Of a DNA stretch of 64,000 bases, positions 11,115 through 23,440 are shown one piece after another. Within the stretch, counting starts at the first letter, position 1, and each line of letters begins with the position of its first letter. The DNA comes from Eleusine coracana subsp. coracana. Its lineage: Eukaryota > Streptophyta > Magnoliopsida > Poales > Poaceae. The translations under genes were made by a program, and so were the position numbers. The notes below the pieces were generated by a model that worked only from the letters and a program-made list of their open reading frames with translations, ran no database searches and was not told the origin of the DNA. The stretch covers positions 37,082,432-37,146,431 of the forward strand of contig CM064417.1 of the NCBI GenBank assembly GCA_032690845.1. Direction: 5' to 3'.

Positions 11115-12216
11115 TGTTGGTGGTTTCTAGATGCCCATTTTATCTACCAAAAAGGGATGTTTTGCGTCTTCATTTGGTGGTTTGGACCAACAATTAACCC
11201 CATATTTGCATATATTTGTAGATATTCTGTTTTAGATGTAATCGTAGGAAACAAGTGTAAAACAGGGCAATTATGGATAAAGAGCTGAAGAATAACGAAG
11301 ATGGGCCAGATGCGGAGCCGCGCCGATTGGCGCGACCCATGCGCCGATCAGCGCAGGAGGAAAAGATATCTAAAACATGATCCGGTCCAGGAAAAATGAA
11401 GGCCCAGTCCAGTATGAGTTAGAGTCGATGGAAGTTGACCTAATCCCATCGAGTATAAAAGGAAGATAATTATCAAGAGCCAGGAGGCCCAAGGAGAGAC
11501 GGCGATCGTGAGAACCAATTATTAAAAACTAGGGTTCCAGGATATTGGCGGCGGAGGTTCATCAACACCGACGAGATCCACCAGAAGGGAGGTCGCGCCG
11601 ATCGGTGCGACGCTTGCGCCGATCGGCTCGTGCGCGTTCCAGCGCTATTTCTCATCCCTCTGCTATGTATAGCGGAAGGATGAGTGAGTAGTCTCATATT
11701 GTCTTCTCTGGTGTGGGGATCTGGTCATGTAACTCTCATGCTTGTTGATACTCTCTCGATGAATTTAATCTATGTGATGAACTTTATTGCACATCTATCT
11801 ATCCCTTTCATTAGTGTATCAGCCAATACACTTTTGCCCATTACATAGTGCAACAAACCAGTGGGGAGCTAATAGCCTCTATAGTGACAGCCGGGGTGAA
11901 GGAAACCACCATGTCTTGTAGAATATTAGAGTCATCACTCGAGTTGATTAGAATAAGGTTGCATGCTAGTGAACCAATCCTAAGGAGAGAAGCCTTCATC
12001 ATCCTGTTACCTCTTCAATAACATTCACCTTCCTCTTTCTCACCGTCATCATTCACACCAACCAACCCATTACAATCTGTTAGTAACCCTTTAATAGTAT
12101 TAGTTCTGCTCGTTCCCTGTGGATTCGATAACCTTGGAATATTCTGAGGGAAAAAGAGCTATAACTGTACACCGTCCTCTTGCGGTATATAAGTGGGTGC
12201 GTAATTACGACCAACA
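11115..12216. mobile_element. Solo LTR inserted in copia gag
   Basis: The ends are TGTTGGT and ACCAACA, perfect 7-bp inverted termini. The flanks AAGAC (11,110-11,114) and ACGAC (12,217-12,221) are a 5-bp TSD with one mismatch. Removing the element and one TSD rejoins the gag reading frame. The 1,102 bp hold no retroviral domain, but include a TATAAAA (11,454-11,460) flanked by clusters of GCGCCGATCGGCGC-like motifs (about 11,318-11,355 and 11,592-11,630). A solo LTR is the simplest reading. Confidence 0.85.
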
Positions 12217-13585
12217 ACGACATAACTCTCTTCATGAAAAGATTCAAGATGTTCATGAGAAAAGAACGTCATAGAGATAAGAAGGGAAAGTCAAAATCAA
12301 GAACCAAGAGGAATTGCTACAAGTGTGGCAAGCCTGGACATTTCATTGCAAATTTTCCAAATGACAGAAAAGGAGAAAGTGATGACAACAAAGATAGAAG
12401 AAACAACAAAACAAAATATTCCGGTGAAGCACACATTCCAAAAACATGGGACTCAAATGATGAGGATTCCGACGATGACAATGGTCATGTAGCAACCAAG
12501 GCCGTCCACAAGACTTCACCAAGCATGACTCTCTTCTCCAACCTCAACAAAGAGAAGGGATTCAACCACAAGTATTTCATGGTAAAGGAGAGCAAACACA
12601 AGGTATCATCACATCCTTCCTCTTATCCCAAATATACCTCAAGTGATTATGAAAGTGATGATGATAGTGATAATGAATTTGAACCCTTACTTGAAGGGTT
12701 AAGTAAAAGTGCTCTCTACAAGATTAAAAAGCTAGTGGAGGAATTGGAAGAGAGAGATGAGATTCTTGAGAAACAAGAAGACTTGCTCATCCCTGAAAAG
12801 GAGAGAAACCTTGAGCTTGAGAATCTCTTAAAACTTGAGCAAAATAAGAATGAGGTGTTGGACCAAGAACTTGCCAAAAGCAAGGAGACTATTACTAGTC
12901 TTAAGGACTCAAATGTTGCTCTTCAAGCGAACATGTTGTCTTGAAAAAGGAACATGAGGAACTTAAAGTGCAATTTGATGTCCTTTGGTCCACTAAACCC
13001 TCTTCTTCCTCAAGTGCACCTCATTCTTCCGAAGCCTCCACAAGTAAAGGATGTGCTAGGTGCTACAATGTCGATGTTGATGCTTGTGCTACTAATGTCA
13101 AATTGGTTAAAGATTTGAAAAAGAAAGTTGAAGGTCTAACAAGTCAAGCACAACCGAAGAAGAAATCAAGTGATGAGGAAAAATTTGAGTATGCAAGAGG
13201 TGTATACACAAACACAAGACGTCCTCACATCATGAATGGCATTGGTTTCAAGCATGGTGCCAAGCACAATGCTAGAGAGGTGAAAAATGGAAAGGAGATC
13301 CTAAAATTCACCAAAGGAGGCACGTACTCAAAGAAGCAAGAAGAGCCCAAAGCCACTAATGATTTCTCTCATGATTACAATGCTAATGCCTTTAGAGTGA
13401 ATTCCGTACTTTTTCATGATTTTGATGCCTCTTATGTGCTAATGAGAAACAAGTATGGAAATGTTTTTGCCAAATATGTTGGGTCATGCAACAAGTGTCC
13501 TAAGACTTATGTGTGGGTGCCCAAGGTGCTTGTTACTAACGTGAAAGGACCCAAGAAAAATTGGGTACCTAAAACCAAGGCTTAA
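12217..13585 (+). pseudogene. gag: Copia gag, C-terminal part with zinc knuckle
   Basis: Continuing from the interrupted codons, the frame reads a basic helix (FMKRFKMFMRKE) and a zinc knuckle CYKCGKPGHFIANF at about 12,315-12,356. The last knuckle Cys is replaced by Phe (TTT), so zinc binding is probably lost. A charged Asp/Ser region and a long Leu/Glu/Lys coiled coil (about 12,700-12,940) follow, then a frame change at 12,941. The remainder to 13,585 leads into pol and contains VWVPK(V/A)-type repeats common before the copia protease. Confidence 0.8.
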
Positions 13586-13591
13586 TTTGTG

Positions 13592-15000
13592 TTGTAGGAC
13601 TACTCCTTCGGCGGATCAAGTTGGGTGATTGATAGTGGATGCACAAATCATATGACCGGAGACAAGAGTATGTTCAACACATTGCAAGAAAGTGACTCAA
13701 ACTCATGGATCACTTTTGGTGACAATAGCAAAGGAAAAGTCTTGGGAAGTAGTAACATTTCTATTTGTCCCGAGCATTCTCTTTCTATGGTTTTGCTTGT
13801 TGATAGTGTTCACTTCAATTTGTTGTCCATCTCACAACTTTGTGGGATGGGTTACAATTGTTTGTTCAACGATGAGGGTGTGACCGTCTACAAGAGAAGT
13901 GATGGCTCGCTCGCTTTTAAGGGTGTGTTAAAAGGGAAGCTTTATGTTGTGGATTTTTCCTCGAACGAAGCGGAACTTGAGACATGCTTGATAGCAAAAG
14001 ATAACATGGATTGGCTAAGGCACCAAAGGATTGCCCATGTTGGTATGAGAAATCTTCACAAGCTAACAGGAGGTCACATCCTAGGACTAACCGATGTTGT
14101 GTTTGAGAAAGATAGGCCATGTGGAGCATGTCAAGCCGGAAAGCAAGTTGGAGCACCACATCCCGCCAAAAATATGACGACTACAAAAAGGCCATTGGAA
14201 TTACTTCACATGGATTTATTTGGTCCAATTGCCTACATAAGTATTGGCGGTAACAAATTTGGTTTAGTAATTGTTGATGATTTTACTCATTTCACTTGGG
14301 TATTCCTTTTGCATGACAAAAGTGAAACATAAGGAGTACTAAAGAAACTCTTGAGAAGAGCTCAAAATGAACTTGAGTTGAAAGTCAAGAGAATAAGAAG
14401 TGACAATGGGACGGAGTTCAAGAACACTAAAGTAGAAGAGTTTCTTGAAGAAGAAGGCATCAAGCATGAATTTTCAGCATCCTATACTCCACAATCAAAT
14501 GGAATGGCCGAAATAAAGAATCGCACACTTATTGAGATGGCAAGAACAATGCTTGATGAATACAAGACCTCCGACCGCTTTTGGGCTGAAGCTATCAACA
14601 CGGTCGTTCATGCCACAAACTGACTCTATCTTCACCAATCCCTAAAGAAAACATCATATGAGCTCCTCACCGGTAACAAACCCAATGTCTCTTATTTTCG
14701 TGTCTTTGGGAGCAAATGCTTTGCGCTTAACAAAACAGGAAGGTCGTCAAAGTTTGCTCCTAAAGCCTATGAATGCATCTTTCTTGGTTATGATTCAAAT
14801 TCGCGCACTTACCGTGTCTTCAACAAGGACTCCGGTTGTGTTGAAATCATGAGTGACGTGCCATTTGATGAAACTAATGGCTCTCAAGTGGAGCAAGTTG
14901 ATCTTGATGTGCTAGATGATGACGAGGCTCCATGTGATGCATTGAGAAGAATGGCCATAGGTGCTATTCGACCACGTGATCCTAGTGATGATCAAGTGGA
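13592..15000 (+). pseudogene. pol: Copia protease and integrase
   Basis: The protease core IDSGCTNHMTG is at about 13,628-13,660. The integrase zinc domain follows (RHQRIAHVGMRNLHKL, then CGACQAGK with the two Cys). The DDE core shows HMDLFGPI with Asp, the SDNGTEFKN block with Asp, and the SYTPQSNGMAE block leading to Glu. The C-terminal GKP(N)VSYFRVFG and SRTYRVFN motifs are typical of copia integrase. The frame is continuous but for a TAA at 14,330-14,332 and a TGA at 14,621-14,623, both explicable by C-to-T changes. Confidence 0.9.
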
Positions 15001-15199
15001 TCCATCATTGAATCAAGCTTCTCCACCCACACAAGATGAAGATCAAGATCAAAATGATGGCAATGATCAAGGGGGAGAAGATGAAGAAGATGGAGATGAT
15101 ATAAGACCACAAGTTGCACATCCAAGGGTACACCAAAGTGTGCAACGAGATCACCCCGTGGACAACATTCTTGGTGACATTGAAAAAGGGGTAACAACT

Positions 15200-16783
15200 A
15201 GATCACGTGTCGCTACGTTTTGTGAACATTACTCTTTTGTGTCTTCTTTTGAGCCATTTAAGGTAGAGGATGCACTACGTGACTCGGATTGGGTGTTGGA
15301 CATGCAAAAGGAGTTGAACAACTTCAAAAGAAATGAAGTATGGACTTTGGTGGAGAGACCAAAGCAAAATATCGTGGTCACCAAATGGGTGTTCTGCAAT
15401 AAACAAGATGAGCATGGTGTGGTGACAAGAAACAAAGCACGACTAGTAGCAAAAGGTTATTCACAAGTTGAAGGTTTGGATTTTGATGAAACTTATGCTC
15501 CCGTAGCTAGGCTTGAATTAATTTGAATTTTACTTGCCTATGCTAGTCACCATGATTTCAAGCTATATTGAATGGATATAAAAAGTGCCTTCCTCAATGG
15601 GCCAATTAAGGAGGAAGTGTATGTGGAGCAACCGCCCGGCTTTGAAGATGAAAAATATCCTAACCATGTATTTAAACTCAAAAAGGAGCTCTATAGGCTT
15701 AAGCAAGCTCCTAGTGCATGGTATGAATGCCTTAGAGATTTTCTCATTAATCATGGTTTTAAGATTGGCAAAGCTGACTCCACACTCTTCACAAGAAAAG
15801 TTGATGATGATATATTTGTGTGCCAAATTTATATCGATGACATAATATTTGGTTCTACTAACAAAGCTTTTTGTGATGAGTTTAGTTCCATCATGACCAA
15901 GAGGTTTGAGATGTCCATGATGGGTGAACTATCATTCTTCCTCGATTTTCAAGTGAAGCAACTCAAGGAAGGGACGTTCATAAGTCAAACAAAGTATACT
16001 CAAGATATTCTTAAAAAGTTTGACATGAAGAACGCCAAACCCATCAAGACGCCCATGGCAACAAATGGGCACCCCGACCTCGACACGGGAGGCAAAGCGG
16101 TGGACCAAAATGTATATCACTCCATGACTGGCTCTTTGCCTTACCTTTGTGCATCTAGGCCTGATATCATGCTTAGTGTGTGTATATGTGCAAGGTTTCA
16201 AGCTGCTCCTAAAAAATGCCATTTAAGGGTCGTTAAAAGAATTATGCAATATTTGGTTCATACTCCCAACCTAGGGCTTTGGTATCCTAAGGGCTCTGCA
16301 TCTCAGCTTATTGGTTATAACGATGCCGATTATGCGGGGTGTAAGGTTGATAGGAAAAGCACGTCCGGGACATGCCAATTCTTGGGTAGGTCCCTTGTAT
16401 CATGGTCATCCAAGAAACAAAATTCCGTTGCCCTATCCACAGCCAAAGCGGAGTATGTTGCAGCCGGTAGTTGTTGTGCACAACTTCTGTAGATGCGACA
16501 AACTCTATAGAACTTTGGTTACACTATGAACAAAGTTCCCCTCCTATGTGACAATGAGAGTGCCATAAAGATAACCAATAACCCCATTGATCACAACCGC
16601 ACAAAGCCCATAGACATTAGACACCATTTCTTGAGAGATCATACTATCAAAGGGGATATCTTGATTAGTCATGTGCGCATCGACAAACAATTGGCCGATA
16701 TATTCACCAAGCCACTAGATGAGAAAAGATTTTGTGAGCTTAGGAATGAGCTAAATATCATTGATTCTTGGAATGAGGCTTGA
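15200..16783 (+). pseudogene. pol: Copia reverse transcriptase and RNase H
   Basis: RT motifs visible are KWVF(C)NKQDEHG, RLVAKGYSQVEGLDFDETYAPVARLE, MDIKSAFLNG and the catalytic YIDDIIFGS (about 15,830-15,856). The SIRE-type block SRPDIMLSVC comes next, then RNase H motifs DADYAGCKVDRKSTSG, STAKAEYVAAG and CDNESAIKI. The frame ends naturally at TGA 16,781-16,783. Nonsense codons at 15,524, 15,569, 16,490 and about 16,508 interrupt it, with no frameshift seen. The clade assignment rests on these motifs and on the post-pol ORF. Confidence 0.92.
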
Positions 16784-17831
16784 AAGGTTGCACATCTGCT
16801 ATGACATAGGATAGATGTTTGCAAAAGAAAAACGATTGCAAAATTGTAATTATTTTTCTATCTTTGAAAATCTTTTAGATTTGATTTCTTGTATAATGTT
16901 GATTTGAATGTGACCATTGTTGTATTGATTGATTGATTGCCGGTCTCATTTAATGAAACAATATTTTGAAAAACTATGTCCAATATGATCGACAAGATCT
17001 CCCTATCTAAAGGATCAATTCTGCTCATAAATGTGCTATCTGCACCAATAGTTGCCGGACTTAGATGGCCCTGTAATCTTTTTGCGGGCTTCAGTCAGAA
17101 GCCGGACTAGGACGCCAACCCTAGCGTCTTAGTCCGGAATCAGGTTTCACTTATAACCGTTAGGGACTTACCCCTTCGGTCCCCACCTTCTCTTTTTCTT
17201 CCCCATCCCGACCTCTCTCCCCCCATCGGCGACCAAGGCGACCAAGGCACCTCCACTGGCGATCTCCTCCTCCCTCCATCAAGTGGATCAAGTTTTTGGG
17301 GGGGATCTCATCTAGGGGCGCAGCCAAGTCCGGAGCCCCGTTGCTTCGGAGCTCTCTTCCTCCTCCCCAAGGTACCTAGGGCCCTCCTCCTTGCTAGTTT
17401 CTTAAATCCTTTGATGCCCTAGGATTTCATTGCAATGTAGATGGTGTAGATGCTCCCTATGTCATCATGTGTGTACCTAGTACTTCATATGAACAAGGGG
17501 ATGTTGATTGGTTGAGTTGCAAGCAACTGTTAGGGTTCGGCACTGACAGAACCCGGACTAGGACAGTTTTGTCCCGTCTAAGTCTGGGTGCTGTCAGTCA
17601 AAAGGCCCTGATTTTTGCTTGAAATCAACACACCATTTTTTTTTGGCCTTATTGGGTACTTATGCCAATAGATTCTGAAGTTCCATCTGTCAGTACTCGG
17701 ACTAAGCCGGCTCCAGGGGCGTCTTAGTCCGCCTCCTGGAGAAATGCACTCCACTATTTATTGTGTTGAGTATTGTTTGACCAGTCCTTTCCAGTGCTCC
17801 TTATCTATCGTGTCTATCTCTCTCAGGAGCC
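16784..17831 (+). other. Non-coding gap between copia pol and post-pol ORF
   Basis: No coding domain is seen. The gap contains an AT-rich stretch (16,800-16,980) and several copies of the (A/C)CGGACTA(A/G)G motif also found in the LTRs, some arranged as inverted pairs (17,098-17,135 and 17,697-17,735). A CT-rich leader-like region (17,160-17,390) follows. SIRE-type elements commonly have such a gap before their third ORF. Confidence 0.6.
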
Positions 17832-18640
17832 ATGGCCGGTGGTGATGACAAGGGCAAGGGCAAGAAGCGTGCGGACATATCGGGCTATCAACGCCGCCCC
17901 AAAGCAAATGCCGCCCGTGGCAGTGGTAGCAGCAGTGTCGGTACCGGAGACATCTTCTTGCGGCCCAGGGATGATGTAATTGAGGAGGAGTCGGTTGTGG
18001 ATGTCCAGCAGCAGGAGCAGCAGTAGCCACCCCCTTAGGGGGAGATAGGTCCTCTTGTCATGGCACCTCCACTTGAGGACCCCAACCATCCAAGGAGAGT
18101 CAAGGATTACACTAAGGATTTGGGTGCAGCATCAAGGATAAGGGATGATGATCTGTATACTTTGCCTCGGGAATCCCCTGACCCTTGCTTTTGGAGTCAC
18201 TTTCATGCGGACTTCTACTCCTCCGCCTATCTCCACAAGGTAACTCCTGTGATTGAGGCTCAGTGGATTGATTAGGACTATATGGAGAACTGAGGCATCC
18301 TAGAGTTCATAGAAGTGGCAGAAGCTTGTAAGAACCATGGTGTGTATGACTTGATGTCTCTTTCATACCCATGGAACAAGGAATTAATCACTCAATTCTT
18401 CCCCACTATCTACTTCACCACTCAAGCTAGCAATCTGTTGGTCGTATCTACGCACCCACTTATATACCGCAAGAGGATGGTGTACGATTGTAGCACTTTT
18501 TCCCTTGAATTGAGTATTCCAAGATTTATCGAATCCACTAGGACCTTAGGGATTTATTAAACAAAGTTAACAGTAAAAGATCTAGCCAAGGCTCCTGTCA
18601 AAGTCAGGTTGCATGAGGAGGAGACTGGCCAGCGCAAAGG
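17832..18640 (+). pseudogene. Copia post-pol ORF (env-like position), first part
   Basis: The ATG at 17,832 (context CCATGG) opens a frame with a Lys/Gly-rich start, a Gln-rich stretch, and then a globular region with aromatic motifs (DPCFWSHFHADFY, WNKELITQFFPTIYF). In-frame stops occur at about 18,025, 18,037, 18,273, 18,291 and 18,558. SIRE/Maximus elements carry a third ORF in this place, sometimes called env-like. I see no signal peptide or clear transmembrane segment, so the envelope label is not supported here and the function is unknown. The frame resumes after insertions at 19,286 and 33,263. Confidence 0.7.
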
Positions 18641-19285
18641 TGCGCCAGACAGTAAATCTGTCGTTGCACCGATCGTCGCAGGAGTCTAGCCGATCGGCAC
18701 ATTGGTGAAACTGATCCAAAGTGCGCGAGATCTAGTAAATCTGTGGTTGCGCCGATCGGCACACTGGTGAATTTATGGTGGTGCCGATCGGCGCAGGGGT
18801 TGAGCCGATCGGCACACTGGTGAATCTAAGCCAAAGACACCAGATCTTGTAAACCTATGTTGTTAAGTGAGTAGCTAGATATCTACTAGTGAGATCGTAA
18901 CCAGAAAGTCTAATTGAATAGCATCATAATGGGTAATTACATGGATCAATGAAAACCTATAATGAGTAAGACCAACCTGCTTTTTGAGCGGCTCCCGATT
19001 TATCGCTGCCGAGAGGAAACCCTTAATCGCACGAGTATCTTACCCTACTCAACTATCCAGTAGTGCTACGCAGGCTTAGTGCTGTCACCGCTAAACCACA
19101 CTACTAGCATTATCAAGCAACCATAATCAATACAATGTCCGAATACTATCCTAATCACCACGATTAAGATAATATCTACTTACTTAGCCCAGAACTAAGC
19201 AATTGGAATAAGCACATGCATGACTATAGAATCAAGATAGACAAATCACCAAAACCATCATCAACATATTCATCCCTGTTGAGAT
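18641..19285. mobile_element. LTR-like fragment inside the post-pol ORF, ends unresolved
   Basis: The post-pol frame is lost near 18,640 and reappears at about 19,286. The intervening 0.64 kb has four or five GCCGATCGG motifs (18,665-18,825), the same motif type as the solo LTR at 11,115, followed by AT-rich non-coding sequence. I could not find matching TSDs or clean TG/CA ends. An internally deleted solo LTR is the best guess. Confidence 0.45.
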
Positions 19286-19367
19286 GGCCTACAAGAGGTT
19301 TGTTGGCATTCTTGGTCTCTAACAAAGCCTCAAGTCATCTAAGTGCATTCATGAGAAGACAGTGATT

Positions 19368-22300
19368 GTCACAGACCCGCCTTACCACGGAGACGGCTCC
19401 GATCCAGGATCTCCCTCGGGTGGCGACACGCGCTGTGGCGCCCAATAGTGCAACACATGACAGAGAAAAATAATTGTGACAAGAACATAGGTGGGGGAAA
19501 CAGAGTTTACATAGATCCGAAGTTATATTACAAACCGGAGTTTTGACAAAAATAAGTTACGAAAGCGAATTGTTCAACACTGGCTCACCAGTTCGACGAA
19601 AAACCTAAGATACAATCGCCCTCTCACGGCGACACACAGGGAACATCCCGGCCATAATAGGTGCTTTGCCCCAGCACCGTAACGGCAAGCAAGGAACTAA
19701 TCCCCATCTTCATTCGTGCATAGCTCCCATTCGATGTTCCAACAATCGGGGCGCTGGCCCTCCCAATGGAATCTCCCACCGTAGTGGCAGTCTTCGTCCT
19801 GGTCATCTGAAAACCACATAGAGCTATGCCCTGAGTAACTAATTTACTCAGCAAGACTGACCCGTCAAAATGGCCAATTACAGCCGACGCCTAGACATGC
19901 AATGCTAGGGATAGGGGTTTTATTGCCAGAAAGCCCGCCTAAGAGTGGATCCTTAATTTTCAAGTTTTAGCATCAAGTTGAATTGTCATGCAGAATAATA
20001 AATTTAGTTTGCACTAGAACTATAACAATCATGGTTGCAATACAATCTTATAAATTTCAAAACAACAATATTAAACCCACACATCATCTTAACGGCTTCC
20101 GACACTGTTCTGGAGCAGCGATCGAGTGGTACTCGTTACTGTGAGGGGCAGCGACTCGAATCGATTTACATCCTGCAGGAGAAACCTGCTTGCACGACCC
20201 ATACGCGCTTCCGGGAAGCCGCATGGAGCAACCTTTCGCTCACGGTACCGCAGGGTCTTCCGGGTCCAGACTCCCCTGAGAAGGGTCCCCCATCGCAATG
20301 CGCCTCGTGCCGCCATCCGTGGGTGGATTGCTCCCTCCTCTCAGCCCCAGTTCCACCAAAGAATGGAGAAGGCTATCTTCAGACCAAGCGGTAGTCGTAG
20401 CTACGTTGGTTTAATGGGCAAGAATGGAGAAGGCTATCTCCAGCATGCAAACAGTACGTTCAAACTTGATCCCATGGGCCGGACACGAGGCGTAGCCTTA
20501 GCTGACTCGGACGGGGCTACCTCCTTGAAGACAAGTTGTCCTTCCCTTTCCACCTAGTTTCCCGTCCGATCTTCATTGTGATTCCATCCACCCCCTTCCT
20601 TCATTCAACATCATTCCCTCGTGATAATATACTCTATCTACGAGTGGTCTCCATACCACTCAATGAGTAGCCGTCCTAATTTAAGTAGAGCGACTTCCGT
20701 CCTGAGGCTAATAATCGGGAAGAGGGACCTACTGCATGCTAGGGTTTCAATCAACTCCTATCACTTAATGCACAGACAAGCCTACATCCCTAGCTAGTGA
20801 TAGAATAAAAATTTAAAACGGGGTTATGCACCGGGGCTTGCCTTGGGTCTGCTCTTGTTCAGCAACAGCACCTCCGGCTCCTTCTGGATTCTGTTCCGGT
20901 CCCATCTCCACGAGGTCGTTTCGTGTATTTCCTTAGTACATAGCTAATTAATTAGCCTCGCAATGTACTAAGTAGGTGCCGGAGGTGCTAATTAATTAGT
21001 ATTTTTGTGTGTTGAGCAAAAATCCTCGCAATGTATTAAGTAGTCGGGAACTAGCCCTAATGCGAAACCATTTTTATTAACGGGTAAAATTGCATTCGGG
21101 GCATAATTTAATAAGTTGACATGGTTCTGATCTTCAAATGGGCAGGAGTGATTTATTTGCCCAGTTTCACTTACATGCACTAAGCCAATAATTACTATTA
21201 ATTATTATAAGTCAAAAGGGCATTAAATTAAATTCAGCTAATATACAGAGACATACCCTATGACATTTTTTTCAAGAGGACTAAAATTGATAAACCTACT
21301 TGGTGACCAATTTTCAATATTTTATCAGCTATCTATAATTAATTATAATTTTATTAGGGTTTTTCCTATTTATTTTAGCCCTGATCTAAATATTACCATG
21401 CATGCGGTATTAGCATTTTTCTATAACAGTGCATGACTAGGGGAACTCAGAGAATTTTAGTTTGCTCAAAAATACGTAATAATGAACTAGTTATGAATTT
21501 ATAAGTGTTTTCCTCATTTAATTAAATCCTAACAGTACAATTAATAAGCACTGGAATTTAGCATTTTTTCTTATTAGTACAAGTCCAAACAAGGCTAACA
21601 AAATTTATTTTGCCTCGAAATTCCCATTATTCATTTTACTATGCCTTTTACAAGTTTAACCCATTTCTAGAAATAATTTAACTAAGAATATTTGATTTTT
21701 ACTTCGCGGGCCGCAATCAGGCAGCCAAGTGGGCTGGGACCCGCGCGGCCCAGCGGGCGAGCGCGCGCACAAAGGCGCTTCGGGCCAGGCGCGGCCCGAG
21801 AGCGAGGCCAGGCCCACTGGCCTTCGCGGCCCAGCGGCCAACGCGGCCGAGCCTAGCGCGCGCGCGACAGCGTCGCGCCGTCGTGCGCTGTGGCGCGAGC
21901 ACGGCGGCCAGCAGGGGAGGCGGCAGCGGCAGCATTGCCGGGGTAACAACCAACGAGCTCCGGGGAATACACGGCGCACAAAAAGAGGGAGGATGGCTCA
22001 CCGAAACTAGCTCGGCGACGACGAGGCGGAGCTCCGGTGGGCAGCGGTGTTCCGGACGAACGGCTGCACGAGAGAGAGCCGAGTGAGGTCGGGAAGGAGA
22101 AGGAGGGGAATTCACTCGTGCCCGTGCAAGGAATCGGCCAGGAGCTCACCGTGGGGGTCGGGCAACGCGGAGGGCCGGCGGTCAGAGACGGGGAAGAAAT
22201 GGCCGATTCACGGTGGCTCGGTGCGGGAGGGGGAAGACAGCTTCGCATGGAGCTTGAAGACGCCGAGGCGATGAAGTGGATGTCGACGAGCACCTGGGAA

Positions 22301-23034
22301 CGACGGCGAGGCGGCGGTGGCGCGGAGCAGGACCGGGCGGCAATGGGGCCCGATGAGCGAGCGGGAGAGAGAGAGCGAGAGCGAAGGGAGTGAATGGGGG
22401 GAGGTGTTCGGACAGGGCGAGAGAGGGGATGTCCGAACGTGCACGTGGGGCCGTCGATCCGCGGCAACGGCCGTTGGCCTTACGCCGGCGACCACGCGGC
22501 GCGCGCCGAGTCGGGCGGAGCGGCTACGGCCGAGTGTGTTTCTTCAGGGTCGCTGACAGGTGGGGTCTGCGGGGAGTTTTTCTTTTTCATTTTTTTCCAA
22601 TCCTATCAGCCGACTGCATTTGTTATTTTTGATAGAATTAAACCAGAGCTGCTAAAATCAGACCAAAAATAGGGTAGCCTCCCCATAATATGCTGAATTT
22701 CATAAAAATACTAACTATGAACAGTTCCCACTAAAATTTGCTTAGGAAATTTATGAACAGAACTGGTTTTTAACCATTCTAGCATTTATTTGAGGCCTTT
22801 ATTGATGGATTAAAAATCAGAGAAAATTCCCACAATTCTACTTGACCATGACCATCAACATATAATGTTTGCAGTGGTGAATTTTACTGAAAATTTGGGA
22901 CTTGCAGTGCAAAGGTCATTCAATTTGGTTTGAATTTGATTTGAATTGAAAAATTTAAATTCCAATTCTAGTGTTAGGGTCTTATGCTGTCTAAGTGTTG
23001 TCATTGGGACCCTACTGACACTAGGAGTGTCACA
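19368..23034 (-). repeat. 3' LTR of the nested chromovirus
   Basis: On the minus strand this LTR starts TGTGACACTCC (23,034) and ends at 19,368. It is 3,667 bp, shorter than its partner at 29,358-33,259. The main difference is an extra segment of roughly 235 bp in the partner at about 30,890-31,165. A GC-rich zone (21,700-22,560) with long open frames on both strands appears in both LTRs. I read it as a promoter/leader zone, not genes. Confidence 0.93.
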
Positions 23035-23050
23035 GCCCTCCCCCCTTAAG
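23035..23050 (-). promoter_or_regulatory. Polypurine tract, nested chromovirus
   Basis: On the minus strand CTTAAGGGGGGAGGGC directly precedes the LTR start TGTGACAC. Confidence 0.85.
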
Positions 23051-23440
23051 GAAATCTCGCCCGGAGATTAAGGGAGGTGTTGACGGTTTACCTAAGTGGT
23101 GGCGTAGGAACCCGGGGTAGTGGCTTTGCAGGAACTCTTCAGTTTCCCAAGTAGCTTCTCTGGCGGTATGGTTGCTCCATTGGACTTTATAGAACTTCAG
23201 TGTCTTCTTACGTGTCACTCGCTCCTTCTCGTCTAGCACTTTCACCGGATGCTCGGCATAAGTCAGGTCGGGTAGTAGTTGTTGGGTGCTCTCGAGTGGT
23301 ATGTCCACCAGTGTCTTTAAACATCTCTTGAGTTGGGACACGTGGAACGTGTCATGCACTCCGGCGAGTTCCAGTGGCAGTTGGAGTTGGTAGGCCACGG
23401 GTCCGCATCTCGCAATGATAGGGTAGGGACCAATATAACG
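23051..23440 (-). pseudogene. Nested chromovirus chromodomain
   Basis: On the minus strand the FHVSQLKRCL motif is followed by a chromodomain ending (LKFYKVQWSNHTAREATWE, then FLQSHYPGF). It is separated from the upstream integrase frame by a 1-bp deletion near 23,440; the same protein continues in the other frame. It runs to the polypurine tract. Chromodomains of this kind define chromoviruses, and this one closely resembles that of chromovirus 1. Confidence 0.88.

Noticed and set aside
20126..20557. ORFs in the nested chromovirus LTR, repeated near 30,118 and reversed in the LARD LTRs (47,604-47,912; 54,803-55,153)
   Set aside because: The frame is not kept among the copies, and its strand is opposite to the element's transcription.
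21653..22672. Long GC-rich open frames on both strands, repeated at 31,877-32,880
   Set aside because: They occur in both LTRs of one element, overlap on both strands, and show no protein family pattern. GC-rich sequence alone gives such frames.
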